A DNA stretch of 64,000 nt from Puccinellia tenuiflora. Taxonomy: Eukaryota; Streptophyta; Magnoliopsida; Poales; Poaceae. Made by a program: the position numbers and the translations under genes. The stretch is from positions 643,178 through 707,177 of the forward strand of contig QRDG01000414.1 of assembly GCA_012064385.1 (NCBI GenBank), read 5' to 3'. Shown in pieces: positions 53,351 through 64,000 of this stretch (position 1 is its first letter; every line of letters starts with the position of its first letter). The notes below the pieces were generated by a model that was not told the origin of the DNA, searched no databases, and saw only the letters and a list, made by a program, of their open reading frames with translations.

Positions 53351-55019
53351 AATTGAAATTCATCTAAAAATAAATAAGGCCAAGAGAAAAGTTTTGGTTA
53401 ATTAAAATGTTTGCCTTCACCACAAGGGTGAGGCAATTTGATTTTGGAACTCAACTATTGAACCATAAGAACTTGTCTTATCATGCAAGTCTGGACTAGA
53501 GGGATCAATATTAAATCAAAGGCAACAATGGATAATTTGGATCATTTGAGGTATCATGGATCAATTAAGCAACAAGAAGGCAACAGGGACATGATCCATT
53601 TAAGCAAGATACAAAGGCAACATGGGACAAGAGGCAACTTTGATACATTTATCTTAGGCAAAGAGGCAACTTATTAATCCCTGTAATTTAATTAAGTTCC
53701 AATCAAGAAAAGCCCACATGAAAATAATTCTCCAATGGTATTAAATTACCAAGGAAGAAAGTTAAATCATTAAAGCCCACAAATCTGAAATTCAAAGCCC
53801 ACTTGATCACCATCCATATTCCAAGGCCCATATAAGAGATTTAGCCCACAAGCCCATGTAGTAACAAAATCCACTTGGCATGCCCAAAAATAAATCCTAC
53901 AAGATGATAATACCAAGCATGAGAAGGGCCACATAAGGGGATAAGAACAATGACTAGGCATGTCTATCCACAAGCAAAATATCTACTATTACTTCAACAC
54001 CAAGTAATCCTCATGCTAGGCCTATATAAGAACATGCTTGCCACACATAAAATTCGAATTTGCTCTCTATGGTATTTCCCACAATTAAAAGAAACAACCA
54101 GCCGCACCACACTCTTCTCATATCAACACAATCATATCAGCAGCTAAACATACTCTTCCATATCAGCCATAGCATCTCAAGAACACCAAGAACACCACCA
54201 CATCATGCCCAATCTTTAGAACAACTAGGAAATAGGTCAAGCAGCGAGGAGGAGCAGGCTAGCCACAAGACGCAGGTTATCATCAATTTCTAGAAGACCA
54301 AGCTTCTCTCCAACAACAGGTTACTAGGATCAAGAGCATTTAGATGAGAGGGAAAGAGAGGAGAGGGGCAGATCTGTTCTTATCAGTTCTCTAGAAAGGA
54401 GAGGAGAATAGGAGGAGAAAGGCATAGTATTAAGAGAAAGAGTAAGCATGGGAAAGATCTCTCAGTTTGTATGGTGGTGCCATACAAGCTCATCACAGAG
54501 AATCAAAATCACAATTTTGGTATCTGTTCTTATTAAGGGGCAGTACCTCAGCCTTTGCATCACAGGCTAGACAAAGAAATCAAGCACTAAATCTGTTCTG
54601 ATCAGTTTATAGAAAGAGAGAGTTGAGGAAAGAAATAGGATTAAATCCCAAAGCATTTGTTGCTGGACAACAACTTAATTCTGTCCAGGAACCACCAAAT
54701 CTCCTAAATAGCATAAACATATGTCCTCTGGTCACACACATGACCAGGAGGCAGCAAGCAGTGATCTGTGGATCACCAACAACATAATAACCTGTCTATA
54801 TAACAGGAAATCCATCTCAATACATTAAGAACACATCATTAAATAATTACCAGGCATGCTATTATACATAGTGAAACCTAATGATGCTTCAGGAGAATTT
54901 GAGAATCACGCTTTGCAAAACACTAGCACCAGGATCTAACTGCCAACTCAAGCATATATATATGAAGTTAATACAGTCATCTGGAACCTATAAAATAAAT
55001 AAATAAAGGAACACGTGGA

Positions 55020-55920
55020 AATGCTTACAACTAAATTTCTTCAGTTAACTCGACGGACAGTGAGGAACACCGCAAGCACAGCACGAGCACAAGCATCAGT
55101 TCATCACCAGGATGAACTAGAGCAGCAGCACATCACCACTAATCACCAAAGTTCATCGACACGATGGCCGGTCCCAGATAAAGAACTCACCTGGTTGATG
55201 TGTAGCCGAGGCAGAGCAAGGGGAGCTGGAGTAGGTGTAGTCGAGGAGGCGTAGCAGCAGTGCATCACCGAGGTTGCAGTGGCGGCACCACTGCCGTCCC
55301 GTCGGCGACAGCAACACCACAGCACCACACCACCATATCCAGCAGCAGAACACCAGCAGCACCCACAGCACGACAGAGCACCACCACTTCACCACACACC
55401 ACCAAGACCACCGCCAGTGAGCAGAGAGTGAAGAAAGAGATCATAGCGGCGTGGCCGAGCAAGAGGCTCGAGGTGGAGGTCATGGTTGACACGGAGCCGC
55501 ATCGAGGAGGCGCGGGTGGACCTGGGAAGCTCGAAAGTGGTGGATCGGAGGCGAGATCAAGAAGGGACTCGGGAGGAGCCAAGATCGCAGGGTGTAGCAG
55601 ACCGAGGTGGCGGTGGTGAGCGAGCAAGAACAGGCGGAGGCGCGAATTCGTGCCCGCCGAGTCGGAGGCCTCGGCCGTGGTGGAGCTAGGATTAGGGTTC
55701 CACGGGGGCGCGCACGTGAGTGCTAGAGGACAACGCGGCAGTGGGGAATCAAGGGAGAGGGGCACGCCGGAGCTACGCCAGCAGGCGGCGGTGCCGGAGG
55801 TGGCCGGCGACGGCCGGACCAGAGCAAGGCAGCGGCGGCGGCAACGCCAGAGAGGAGGGGAACGAGCAGAATGGGAGAGAGAGAGGAATGAGAGAGAGTG
55901 GGGTGTTGGGCCGGTTTGAC
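55020..55920. other. GC-rich block inside the LTR-like sequence
   Basis: A CAGCAGCACCAC-rich and GGCGGCGG-rich stretch keeps frames open on both strands (for example 219 codons on the minus strand). The translations are low-complexity and contain no domain. Confidence 0.5.
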
Positions 55921-56144
55921 CCACCTAGTTTGGGCCTTAGTGAGCCAGCCCAATAGGCCGGTCCGGTTGGTTTGGACCAAGTTGACCACATCCCATTTAA
56001 ATCAAATTCCAATCCAATTCTAATTCAAAAAAAATGAAAATTCAAATAAATTCCTAAAAATAAAGTAAAAATATGTTTTCAGCTCAAAATTTTATAAGGA
56101 TTCCAAATATGATTTTTATTCTATTTATTGAAAGGTTTTCTTCA

Positions 56145-56310
56145 GTGAAAAATTCAAAGATCCTTAAGTGGATATGATTTGAATTAATTTCAAAAATAAG
56201 TTTCAAAAAGATTTTATTATGTGATAATCCAAAGATCCTTAAGTGGACATGAATTGAATTATCCTTAAAAATTCAAGGATCCTTAAGTGGAAATGAATTG
56301 AACTATTTTC
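56145..56310. repeat. Three short tandem units
   Basis: AAGATCCTTAAGTGGATATG, AAGATCCTTAAGTGGACATG and AGGATCCTTAAGTGGAAATG recur at about 60-70-bp spacing, each followed by AATTGAATTA-like text. Confidence 0.7.
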
Positions 56311-58176
56311 AAAAACAATTATTTTTCTAAAAGAAAAAAATTTGAGTAACAAGCTCAAAGTATATAATTTTGAACTTTATTGCATACTATAAATGACTGT
56401 CCTGTTACTCATCCTAGGTAAAACACACAAAGAAGAATCCATCTAAAATCATTCACCCTTGTGTTGATAATATTTGAAAGTTCGTCAAGTAAATAAAATT
56501 TGAATAAATAATTACTTCTTGATGTTAATGAAATGTTTTCTTAAAGGCATTAAAATTGATAACTTAAAATTGCAAATCTTGTTTTTCTAGCAAAGAAAAA
56601 AGTATTTACTTGAATAAAATAAATTCTTTACCTCAATAAAAGTGGTAAACACTTAATTCTAGATATCATAACAATTCAAAGTAATTTAACCAACCCACAA
56701 ATTATAAACACTAATTAATCCCTAACCCCTAAAATCACTTCAGTAATCAAAGTATCAAATAAAACAAAGCCTACACTTACAAGCTTGGATATTTTTGGGG
56801 ATTTTACGATGCATCTCATATCTATGCATAATAGCATCTTGACAGTGTTTCCAGTAGTCCTTACCAGGATTACATTACTATTTTCAGATCTCGGGGTTTT
56901 ACCGCAAACCCTAGAACCCGAAGGACATGAATTGCCACCTTTATCATAGGCAAGTTCATTCTTGCATACCGTTTGATGTATTTTTATCAAAGTACTTGCA
57001 AATCTACTTATACGTTCCTTTCACTTGCATCAAAAAGAAAAACTATTTTCGAATGATGTGGTATATACTATTGGTTGGCGGTGGAACAATGGTAAGATGA
57101 ATAGGTACGGTGTTCCATCATATGGGAAGGTATATATCCTTAGGAACTAATAACCCATGTTCCAGTGGTCCTTTCGCCGTAGTGAAAGCATCAACCAACG
57201 GACTTTGTATGGGCGGGGTCAGTCAGAGGCTTCTTTTCTCATCTGCATATCCTCGGTAGGCCTACACCGGGTTGGGTCGTTGCGGCGGCCAACAGCGTGG
57301 AAGCACGTGCTCTTCCTGCCCGACGGGGTAATTGGTGGGGAAGCTCGGGAGGGATGATGGGTATGCGTGGAACATGATTCCCCTACCGCATCATAAATGG
57401 CGGATGTGTGTTGATTTGGGAGAAGCTCCACATGGCTGGATGTCCTGAGCCTTAGCTATAACACTCATGGAGTGTAAAGAGAGCATATAAAGGGCCAGGC
57501 AATTGTTGGGTAAAGTGATGCAACTCTGCAGAGTCAAACAAACAAATTTGTGATATCACAACCATGTTCCCAGAATGGAACTACGAGATCGAGGCCGGAA
57601 TGGAGTCCCATTTGGATTCACAAGACCGGTGGAGGCTGGGACATAGTTTTCAGAATAAAATCTATCCTTTGAAGAAATGTTTGCAAAAACTTGCATCTAT
57701 GCCAAAGACCTGAGGTTTTGGCAGTAGCTAGTGCATGAAACACCTTATCTCTATATATTCTGAACTTGCTGAGTAACGCTGTTACTCACCCCTTCCCATT
57801 TGACCCCCTGCTTAGACTTTTGGAGCCATCAAGGGCGTTGCTAGATATCCATCACGATGTTGAGGAGGTCTTCCACAAGGAATCAAGTCGACCTGGTGGA
57901 GCTTGAAGGAGTTGACCGCTACTTCACCAACAGAAGAATGACGACAACCATGGCAATGGAGGGGCAATGACAGCAGTGTCAATGGCATACACAAAGACCA
58001 CACTGCCAATGGAGGAGACAACATCTATTGGAAGGAGGAGTACAACCCTGGATAAAGATGTTCCAGATGGAATCAATTAGGGCTATGACAATAGTAGTAG
58101 TGGAGCTAGAGCTGATCTCCAGCTTAGTGGTACGAATTGGATCTTTTCTGGATTTCATTTGTATGAGACCTGCTTT

Positions 58177-58184
58177 TATATAAA
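58177..58184 (+). promoter_or_regulatory. TATA box of the LTR-like sequence
   Basis: TATATAAA within GCTTTTATATAAAGGAGG. It would place the LTR transcript start about 30 bases on and leave about 150 bases of R-U5. Confidence 0.5.
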
Positions 58185-58365
58185 GGAGGTTCTCGAGATT
58201 TCGTATTGAGTATTGTTGTAATCCTATAGTGTTACCTTGGACCTGCTATGTTTCTGTTGTACTACTCTGAGGAATGTAATATTCACGGATAAGTCCTTCT
58301 GTGAGTGTTATGTCAACGACTTGCGCACTACAACATGCAGTGGTGTGCTGGGTCACCGCAGAAGC

Positions 58366-58940
58366 TCTGCTGGCTGTTAATATCATGGGGCACGTTCTCG
58401 TTCCGTGGTGCTGGCGGAGAATGTTATGGAAGCCGAGATCTGAGGTTTAGCAATGATGGTTCAAGTCTTCGTGGCGATGAGGAATTGGCTAGGTGATTTG
58501 TCACTTGGAGCAGCAGCATGCGAGTGGGGGCGGCTGTACATGAGAAGTTCAAAGTCTTACCTTTCAGGGTGAAAATCCAAGGTCGGACCTTAATTGGTTG
58601 TGTCTGGCAATTTCCTTGTTGAAGACATTGTTTTGAGAGCGAGGATTTTTCTTCAGGGTGAAAACCTAAGATCCACGATCGGGCGACGACGGCACTTGTG
58701 CACTGTTACCTTCTTGGAGGCGTCGCTTCTGGAGAAGCTGAACTTCTGGTATTGTCTTGGTGGTGTTAGTACTGCTATTCCAAGGAATAGATCACTGTAG
58801 CGGGACTTTTCTTTTCTGTAATTCTTCTTTCTTTTTTGGCTGTGTGCATCCGTAATGCCGCTAGGACAGTGTGTTGTTGCAGAGGCTGGGTGTAACTGAT
58901 ATGTCCGCGATATTAATATATGCTCTTTTTCTAAAAAAAT
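58366..58940 (+). mobile_element. Retroposon-like repeat, copy B, right part
   Basis: Blocks shared with copy A follow in order: GAGATCTGAGGTTTAGCAAT, GAGTGGGGGCGGCTGTACA, GGGTGAAAATCCAAGGTC, GACATTGTTTTGAGAGCGAG, GGGTGAAAACCTAAGATC, GAGGCTGGGTGTAACTGA, GATATTAATATATGC, then AAAAAAA. Around 58650 it shows the uninterrupted form of the site where the CACTA sits in copy A. Confidence 0.65.
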
Positions 58941-60640
58941 CTTTTGGAGCAATAATGATTTCGCTTTTCATTGTTTAGAAGAGAGGGACGTGTTGCTCAT
59001 CTTCTCTATATAAAGCATCTAGGGGATTACTGGAATGAATTTTCAGAAGAAAAGTAGGTAGCTCTGTTAGACGTCAATCAATGAGAATCGTTTGTTCACG
59101 ACACTTACTCATTTTGTACGTTCCTAGTGTCGTACAAGTTCTGAACTGAGACGGTCCTGTTCAAAAAAAAAAAAGCTGAGGAGGTTTAAATTATAGATAT
59201 GTAAAAGTAACGAAGATGTTGCGGATAGCCAAAAACTACATTCCTTAAGAATATACTAGTTGAATTTGGCGTGGCGTCACGCCATGCCTTTGTTGATTTT
59301 TGTTAATTTATTTCAAATATTTCCGAATATTTGAAAGTACCGAAATTAAGAAGGACAAGTTTATATTTATGATTTATTTAGATTTCAAAGTTGTTGAAAG
59401 TTGCTTGTATGTGAATCTGGAAGGGATTGAAAAATTTAGAAATGTAAGTTGTTTGAATTGATTTTTAGGTATATTTTAAAAGTTCAAAAGTGTTTGGAAA
59501 AATTGGATTTGGAATATTGCATAAACAGTACTTCTTTTTTATTCTTTTTTTTTGTTTGAATAAAACCCAGAATTTTTTATATTTCTTTTATCTTCTGTAG
59601 ATCGTAAAAAAAATATTCATTGAAATTAAATATGAACAGACCTTATATTCCATCGTTCAGTAGGCCCCATTCGGGACGTTGTGTTTTGAAATGTTAAAAT
59701 TCGTCGTAATTTGTCATTCGAAGTAACTTCATTTTTTTAAGTGAATTTAAATGATCAAGTGTGTTTGTAGTTTTGACATTGTAAAAAATGTCTCCATTGT
59801 TGTTTAAGGTTTTGGAATATTGCATAAACAGTACTTCCTTCTTGATCATTTTTTTTCTTAAACAAAACTTGAAATTTTCCATATTTATTTTATCTTTTGT
59901 AGATCATTAAAAAAATTCGTTGAAATTAAATATAAACATGCCTTATATTTCATCATTTAGTAGGCCCCATCTGGGACGCTGTGTTTTGAAATGTTAGAAT
60001 TCGTCTTAATTTGTCGTCCGAAGTAACTTCTTTTTTTTATGCGAGTTTAAATGGTGAAGTATGTTTGTAGTCTGATATAGATCTTTAATTAATCGACTTA
60101 ATCAGAAGGAATACGTTATATAATTATTTTGTAAATCCAAATCCTTTTTTTAAGAAGGAATGCATTAAGGTTTTGTTGAAATGATCGGCATTTGGAAATT
60201 TTTTTTTTTTTTTAATTTGAGTTGCGATGATATGCCATAAATAGTTACGATGATATGCAATGAAATGTTTAACTTGAGTCTAAAATAGTTGTTTATTATT
60301 ATTTTGGAAAGTAATTCTATAATGAGTGGAAAATCCTATGTTTAGTCAATTGAATTTTACATTTTTGTTTTGCCATACATAGCTAGTGTTGTTTTTTCTG
60401 AGCATTTTTTATATAGTTTAGAGAATATCCGAACAATTACCAAATTGATGTATTTAAATATGTTTGTATGTTGCCATGAAATCTGTAATGTAATGAGAGC
60501 AAATGTGTTAGAATTATATATAAATGTTGGCCAAATTTGTTTTTTTAATGTTAGGGTAATTTGAAATACTTAGCAAATTTGAATGTTTGATTATGTTTAT
60601 ATGTTGGCATAAATAATTTGAGGAATTGCATTTGAATTCC
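58941..60640. other. AT-rich intergenic DNA with a 303-bp tandem duplication
   Basis: No gene is seen. GGAATATTGCATAAACAGTACTTC occurs at about 59511 and 59814, and AGTAGGCCCCAT...GGGACG...GTGTTTTGAAATGTTA repeats in register, giving a two-copy tandem at about 59500-60035. Confidence 0.6.
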
Positions 60641-60649
60641 ATATTTAGA

Positions 60650-63530
60650 GTAAGTTAATTTAGTTTTTTTTGTTGTCAATATTTTGCTTAATTGAGATGT
60701 TCAATTAGAGTACATAATTAAAGGGAATACATAGTGTGAGCATCTGTTAAATACAACTTTACATAATTATGGAGAGTGCATATTGTTTCTTTTCAAATTT
60801 TCACAAATTCAAAATGTTCCAACACTTTTTTCTGTAAATAGTTGGCATTTTGTTTTTGTGAGCATGTTGATATATTTTAGAGTACCTCTATTTTTTTTAA
60901 AGCAATTTGAAATGTTCAAAGATTATTAATGTTAAATTGAAGTCTATAATGGGAAATGCACATTTAATATGTTTTTTTAATATATTGCTTGAATTTCTCT
61001 ATTTTTTTTTGTTGGAAATTCGTCTGGTGTAGTAAAAATATTTTCGTCTGGAAATTATTTGAACTATTTGAATTGCTATTAGATTTTCAATTTAGATCAA
61101 TAATTAGAGGAAATACTTTTTTAAAAAATTATTAGATGCAATTCGAATTCAATCTATAATTAGGAGATATGTATTTGTATTATATGCAATTATTTATGTT
61201 AATTCGTCTGATGTAGTCAAATATTATCGTCTAGAAATTATTGTGTTTTTGTAAATGCATATTTTGTGTGGAGAGTATGTAAATATGCATTTTTTTTGGA
61301 AGTTCAGCTGATTTAGTCAAATATTATCATTTTTTGTTTTAATATTTCACATTGAATTCAATTTGTAAGCAAGGTACAGTTAGAGCAGTTGAATTTGTAT
61401 TTTTTTTTTTGAAATATTCATTCGTCCGTTTTTTTCCACGCTAATTTTGGCAATTCTTTTTGTTTTTTTGTCACACTCCTGTGTAATTTGGTTGTGTTTA
61501 ATTTGGAAATGTTTTTTTTTGTGGCATGTTTTTTTTTACAATTTTGTGGAATTTAGTATTTGTAGATGAATTTGCATCATATTTAGAGGAAGTTAATTTA
61601 GTTTTTGTTGTCAATATTTTGCTTAATTGAGATGTTCAATTAGAGTACATAATTAAAGAGCATCTGTTAAATACAACTTTACATAATTATGGAGAGTGCA
61701 TATTGTTTCTTTTCAAATTTTCACAAATTCAATATGTTCCAACACTTTTTTCTGTAAATAGTTGGCATTTTGTTTTGTGAGCATGTTGATATATTTTAGA
61801 GTACCTCTATTTTTTTAAAGCAATTTGAAATGTTCAAAGATTATTAATCTTAAATTGAAGTCTATAATGGGAAATGCATATTTAATATGTTTTTTTATAT
61901 ATATTGTTTGCATTTCTCTATTTTTTGGAAATTCGTCTGGTGTAGTAAAAATATTATCGTCTGGAAATTATTTGAACTATTTGAATTGCTATTAGATTTT
62001 CAATTTAGATCAACAATTAGAGGAAATACTTTTTTTAAAAAAATTATTAGATGCAATTCAAATTCAATCCATAATTAGGAGATATGTATTTGTATTATAT
62101 GCAATTATTCATGTTAATTCATCCGATGTAGTCAAAAATTATCGTTTGGAAATTATTGTGTTTTTGTAAATACATATTTTGTGTGGAGAGTATGAAAATA
62201 TGCATTTTTTTGTTGGAAGTTCAGCTGATTTAGTCAAATATTATCATTTTTTTGTTTTAATATTTCACATTAAATTCAATTTGTAAGCAAGGTACAGTTA
62301 GAGCAGTTAAATTTGTATTTTTTTCTGAAATATTCATTCGTTCGTTTTTTTTTCCACGCTAATTTTGGCAATTCTTTTTGTTTTGTAGTTTTTTTTGTCA
62401 CACTCCTGTGTAATTTGGTTGTGTTTAATTTGGAAATGTTTTTTTTGGCATGTCTTTTTTTTATGCAATTTTGTGGAATTTAGTATTTGTAGATGAATTT
62501 GCATCATATTTAGAGGAGTTAATTTAGTTTTCGTTGTCAATATTTTGCTTAATTGAGATGTTCAATTAGAGTACATAATTAAAGAGCATCTGTTAAATAC
62601 AACTTTACATAATTATGGAGAGTGCATATTGTTTCTTTTCAAATTTTCACAAATTCAATATGTTCCAACACTTTTTTCTGTAAATAGTTGGCATTTTGTT
62701 TTTGTGAGCATGTTGATATATTTTAGAGTACCTCTATTTTTTTAAAGCAATTTGAAATGTTCAAAGATTATTAATCTTAAATTGAAGTCTATAATGGGAA
62801 ATGCATATTTAATATGTTTTTTTTATATATATTGTTTGCATTTCTCTATTTTTTTGGAAATTCGTCTGGTGTAGTAAAAATATTATCGTCTGGAAATTAT
62901 TTGAACTATTTGAATTGCTATTAGATTTTCAATTTAGATCAACAATTAGAGGAAATACTTTTTTTTTAAAATTTATTAGTTGCAATTCAAATTCAATCCA
63001 TAATTAGGAGATATGTATTTGTATTATATGCAATTATTCATGTTAATTCATCTGATGTAGTCAAAAATTATCGTTTGGAAATTATTGTGTTTTTGTAAAT
63101 GCATATTTTGTGTGGAGAGTATGAAAATATGCATTTTTTTTTGTTGGAAGTTCAGCTGATTTAGTCAAATATTATCTTTTTTTTTTGTTTTAATATTTCA
63201 CATTAAATTCAATTTGTAAGCAAGGTACAGTTAGAGCAGTTAAATTTGTATTTTTTTTCCTGAAATATTCATTCGTTCGTTTTTTTTTCACGCTAATTTT
63301 GGCAATTCTAAATTCAATTTGTAAGCAAGGTACAGTTAGAGCAGTTAAATTTGTATTTTTTTCTGAAATATTCATTCGTTCGTTTTTTTCCCACGCAAAT
63401 TTTGGCAATTCTTTTTGTTTTGTAGTTTTTTTTTTGTCACACTCTTGTGTAATTTCGTTGTGTTTAATTTGGAAATGTTTTTTTGGCATGTTTTTTTTTC
63501 TACAATTTTGTGGAATTTAGTATTTGTAGA
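60650..63530. repeat. AT-rich tandem array, about 930 bp x3
   Basis: ATTGAGATGTTCAATTAGAG occurs at 60691, 61626 and 62552 (spacing 935 and 926). Most text between anchors repeats in order, for example GGAGAGTGCATATTGTTTCT, CTGGTGTAGTAAAAATATT and AAGCAAGGTACAGTTAGAGC. The last unit has an additional local duplication of about 100 bp near 63210-63400. The units differ mainly in T-run lengths and small indels. There is no coding potential. Confidence 0.85.
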
Positions 63531-63599
63531 TAAATTTTGGTTTTTAGAATTTTTTTTATTTGGAGTACTATTTTGAAAGTTATAAAAGTTTTAAAAAAT

Positions 63600-64000
63600 A
63601 GGAAAATAAAACAGAGGGGAGGAAAAAAAAGGCCGGCCGAGCTGCACAGCAGCCCGGCCCAGCTAGCAGGCCGGCCTGGCCAGCCCGACCCACCGTGACG
63701 TGGCGATGGCGTCACCAGCGGGCTGAGCTGCCGCGGCGGCGGCACGAACGCCGAGGTCGATTGACGGCGAGGCGAGACGCGCGGGCGCGCGCGTCCGGCG
63801 CGCCTCGACGCGAGGTGACCGTCGGTGGCGGCGCCACCGGTTTTAGGTCGCCGAAGCGGCCGCGGCGGCGTGCGGATGCGCCGGAGGACCCGAGCGGGGC
63901 GGCGACAAATCCGGCGTGCTCGCGCCGTTCCGGCACGCGGCCGTGGGCTAGGAGGGGGAGGCGGCGACGGCGAAGCGTCCGGTAGCCTTCGATGTGAGCG
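63600..64000. other. GC-rich sequence at the window edge
   Basis: An abrupt change from AT-rich DNA to a GGCCGGCC-rich segment (63630-63690) and then a very GC-rich stretch. Open frames on both strands are compositional. It could be a transposon end or the start of a GC-rich gene outside the window. Confidence 0.3.

Larger units (their letters stand above)
52067..58360 (+). mobile_element. Probable solo LTR, 6.3 kb
   Basis: The sequence begins TGTAATACCCAG and ends GGTCACCGCA (TG...CA). It is flanked by GAAGC at 52062-52066 and 58361-58365, a 5-bp duplication typical of LTR retrotransposons. Removing it rejoins retroposon-like copy B. There is no primer site, polypurine tract, second LTR or retroviral-type gene inside. 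A TATATAAA at 58177-58184, close to the right end, fits a plus-oriented LTR with a very long U3. Very long LTRs (4-6 kb) are known for some Triticeae gypsy families such as Sukkula; assignment to that family is a guess. Confidence 0.65.

Noticed and set aside
55265..55924. 219-codon minus-strand frame
   Set aside because: Low-complexity Ser/Pro/Leu translation from a GC-rich part of the LTR-like sequence; no homology recognised.
60650..63530. CRISPR-like or centromeric satellite array
   Set aside because: Units of about 930 bp in three copies, no short repeat/spacer structure, plant nuclear context, and no centromere-type unit length.

Overview
The window is nuclear DNA of a grass, most likely a Triticeae species (wheat, barley or Aegilops type). 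The evidence is three ordinary plant genes with GT-AG introns or GC-rich intronless structure, set in a mass of nested transposons of the kinds that dominate Triticeae intergenic DNA: CACTA elements with CCGGGAC-type palindromes, an Athila-type LTR retrotransposon, Stowaway and Tourist MITEs, and PIF/Harbinger-like elements. Genus and chromosome cannot be fixed from the sequence alone.

Host genes. (1) 17086-18114, minus: an intronless gene for a secreted leucine-rich-repeat polygalacturonase-inhibiting protein (PGIP). (2) 21066-23468, plus: a five-exon gene for a two-ring Clp/Hsp100 AAA+ ATPase of ClpB type, with no N-domain or M-domain and a predicted N-terminal membrane segment. (3) 36674-40305, plus: THIC, plastid phosphomethylpyrimidine synthase of thiamine biosynthesis, 645 aa in four coding exons. 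An intron lies directly after its stop codon, and a complete TPP riboswitch aptamer sits in the 3' UTR (41006-41125). A strong 5' splice site at 40857 can pair with the P4/P5 region of the aptamer, and an AATAAA lies between them. This is the arrangement known for thiamine feedback on plant THIC through 3'-UTR splicing and 3'-end choice.

Transposon layout. 1-16300: a non-coding retroposon-like repeat (copy A) split by a 13.96-kb CACTA transposon (2043-16005, target duplication CTT). The CACTA carries a TNP2-type transposase and a second gene (transposase-24-like plus ULP1-type protease), both broken by in-frame stops; the second gene also holds a 2.5-kb insertion. 18619-19126: a Tourist and a Stowaway MITE. 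24150-25308: a CACTA end remnant and a GC-rich tandem repeat. 25309-34338: a young 9.0-kb Athila-like element (duplication GTCGT) with gag-protease and an env-position ORF but no reverse transcriptase or integrase. 34483-35569: a non-coding PIF/Harbinger-like element just upstream of the THIC promoter. 42526-44210: MITE fragment, 100-bp tandem repeats and a decayed copia RNase H remnant. 44377-47636 and 48041-49158: two non-autonomous CACTA-like elements, each with a 5S-rRNA-like segment. 49876-50769: a retroposed insertion with a 16-bp target duplication. 51390-58940: copy B of the retroposon-like repeat, split by a 6.3-kb sequence that looks like a solo LTR (duplication GAAGC). 58941-64000: AT-rich tandem arrays (about 303 bp x2, about 930 bp x3) followed by GC-rich DNA at the edge.

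Most other open frames in GC-rich or proline/alanine-rich stretches are compositional and were not called. The THIC transcript is the most informative regulatory unit in the window.
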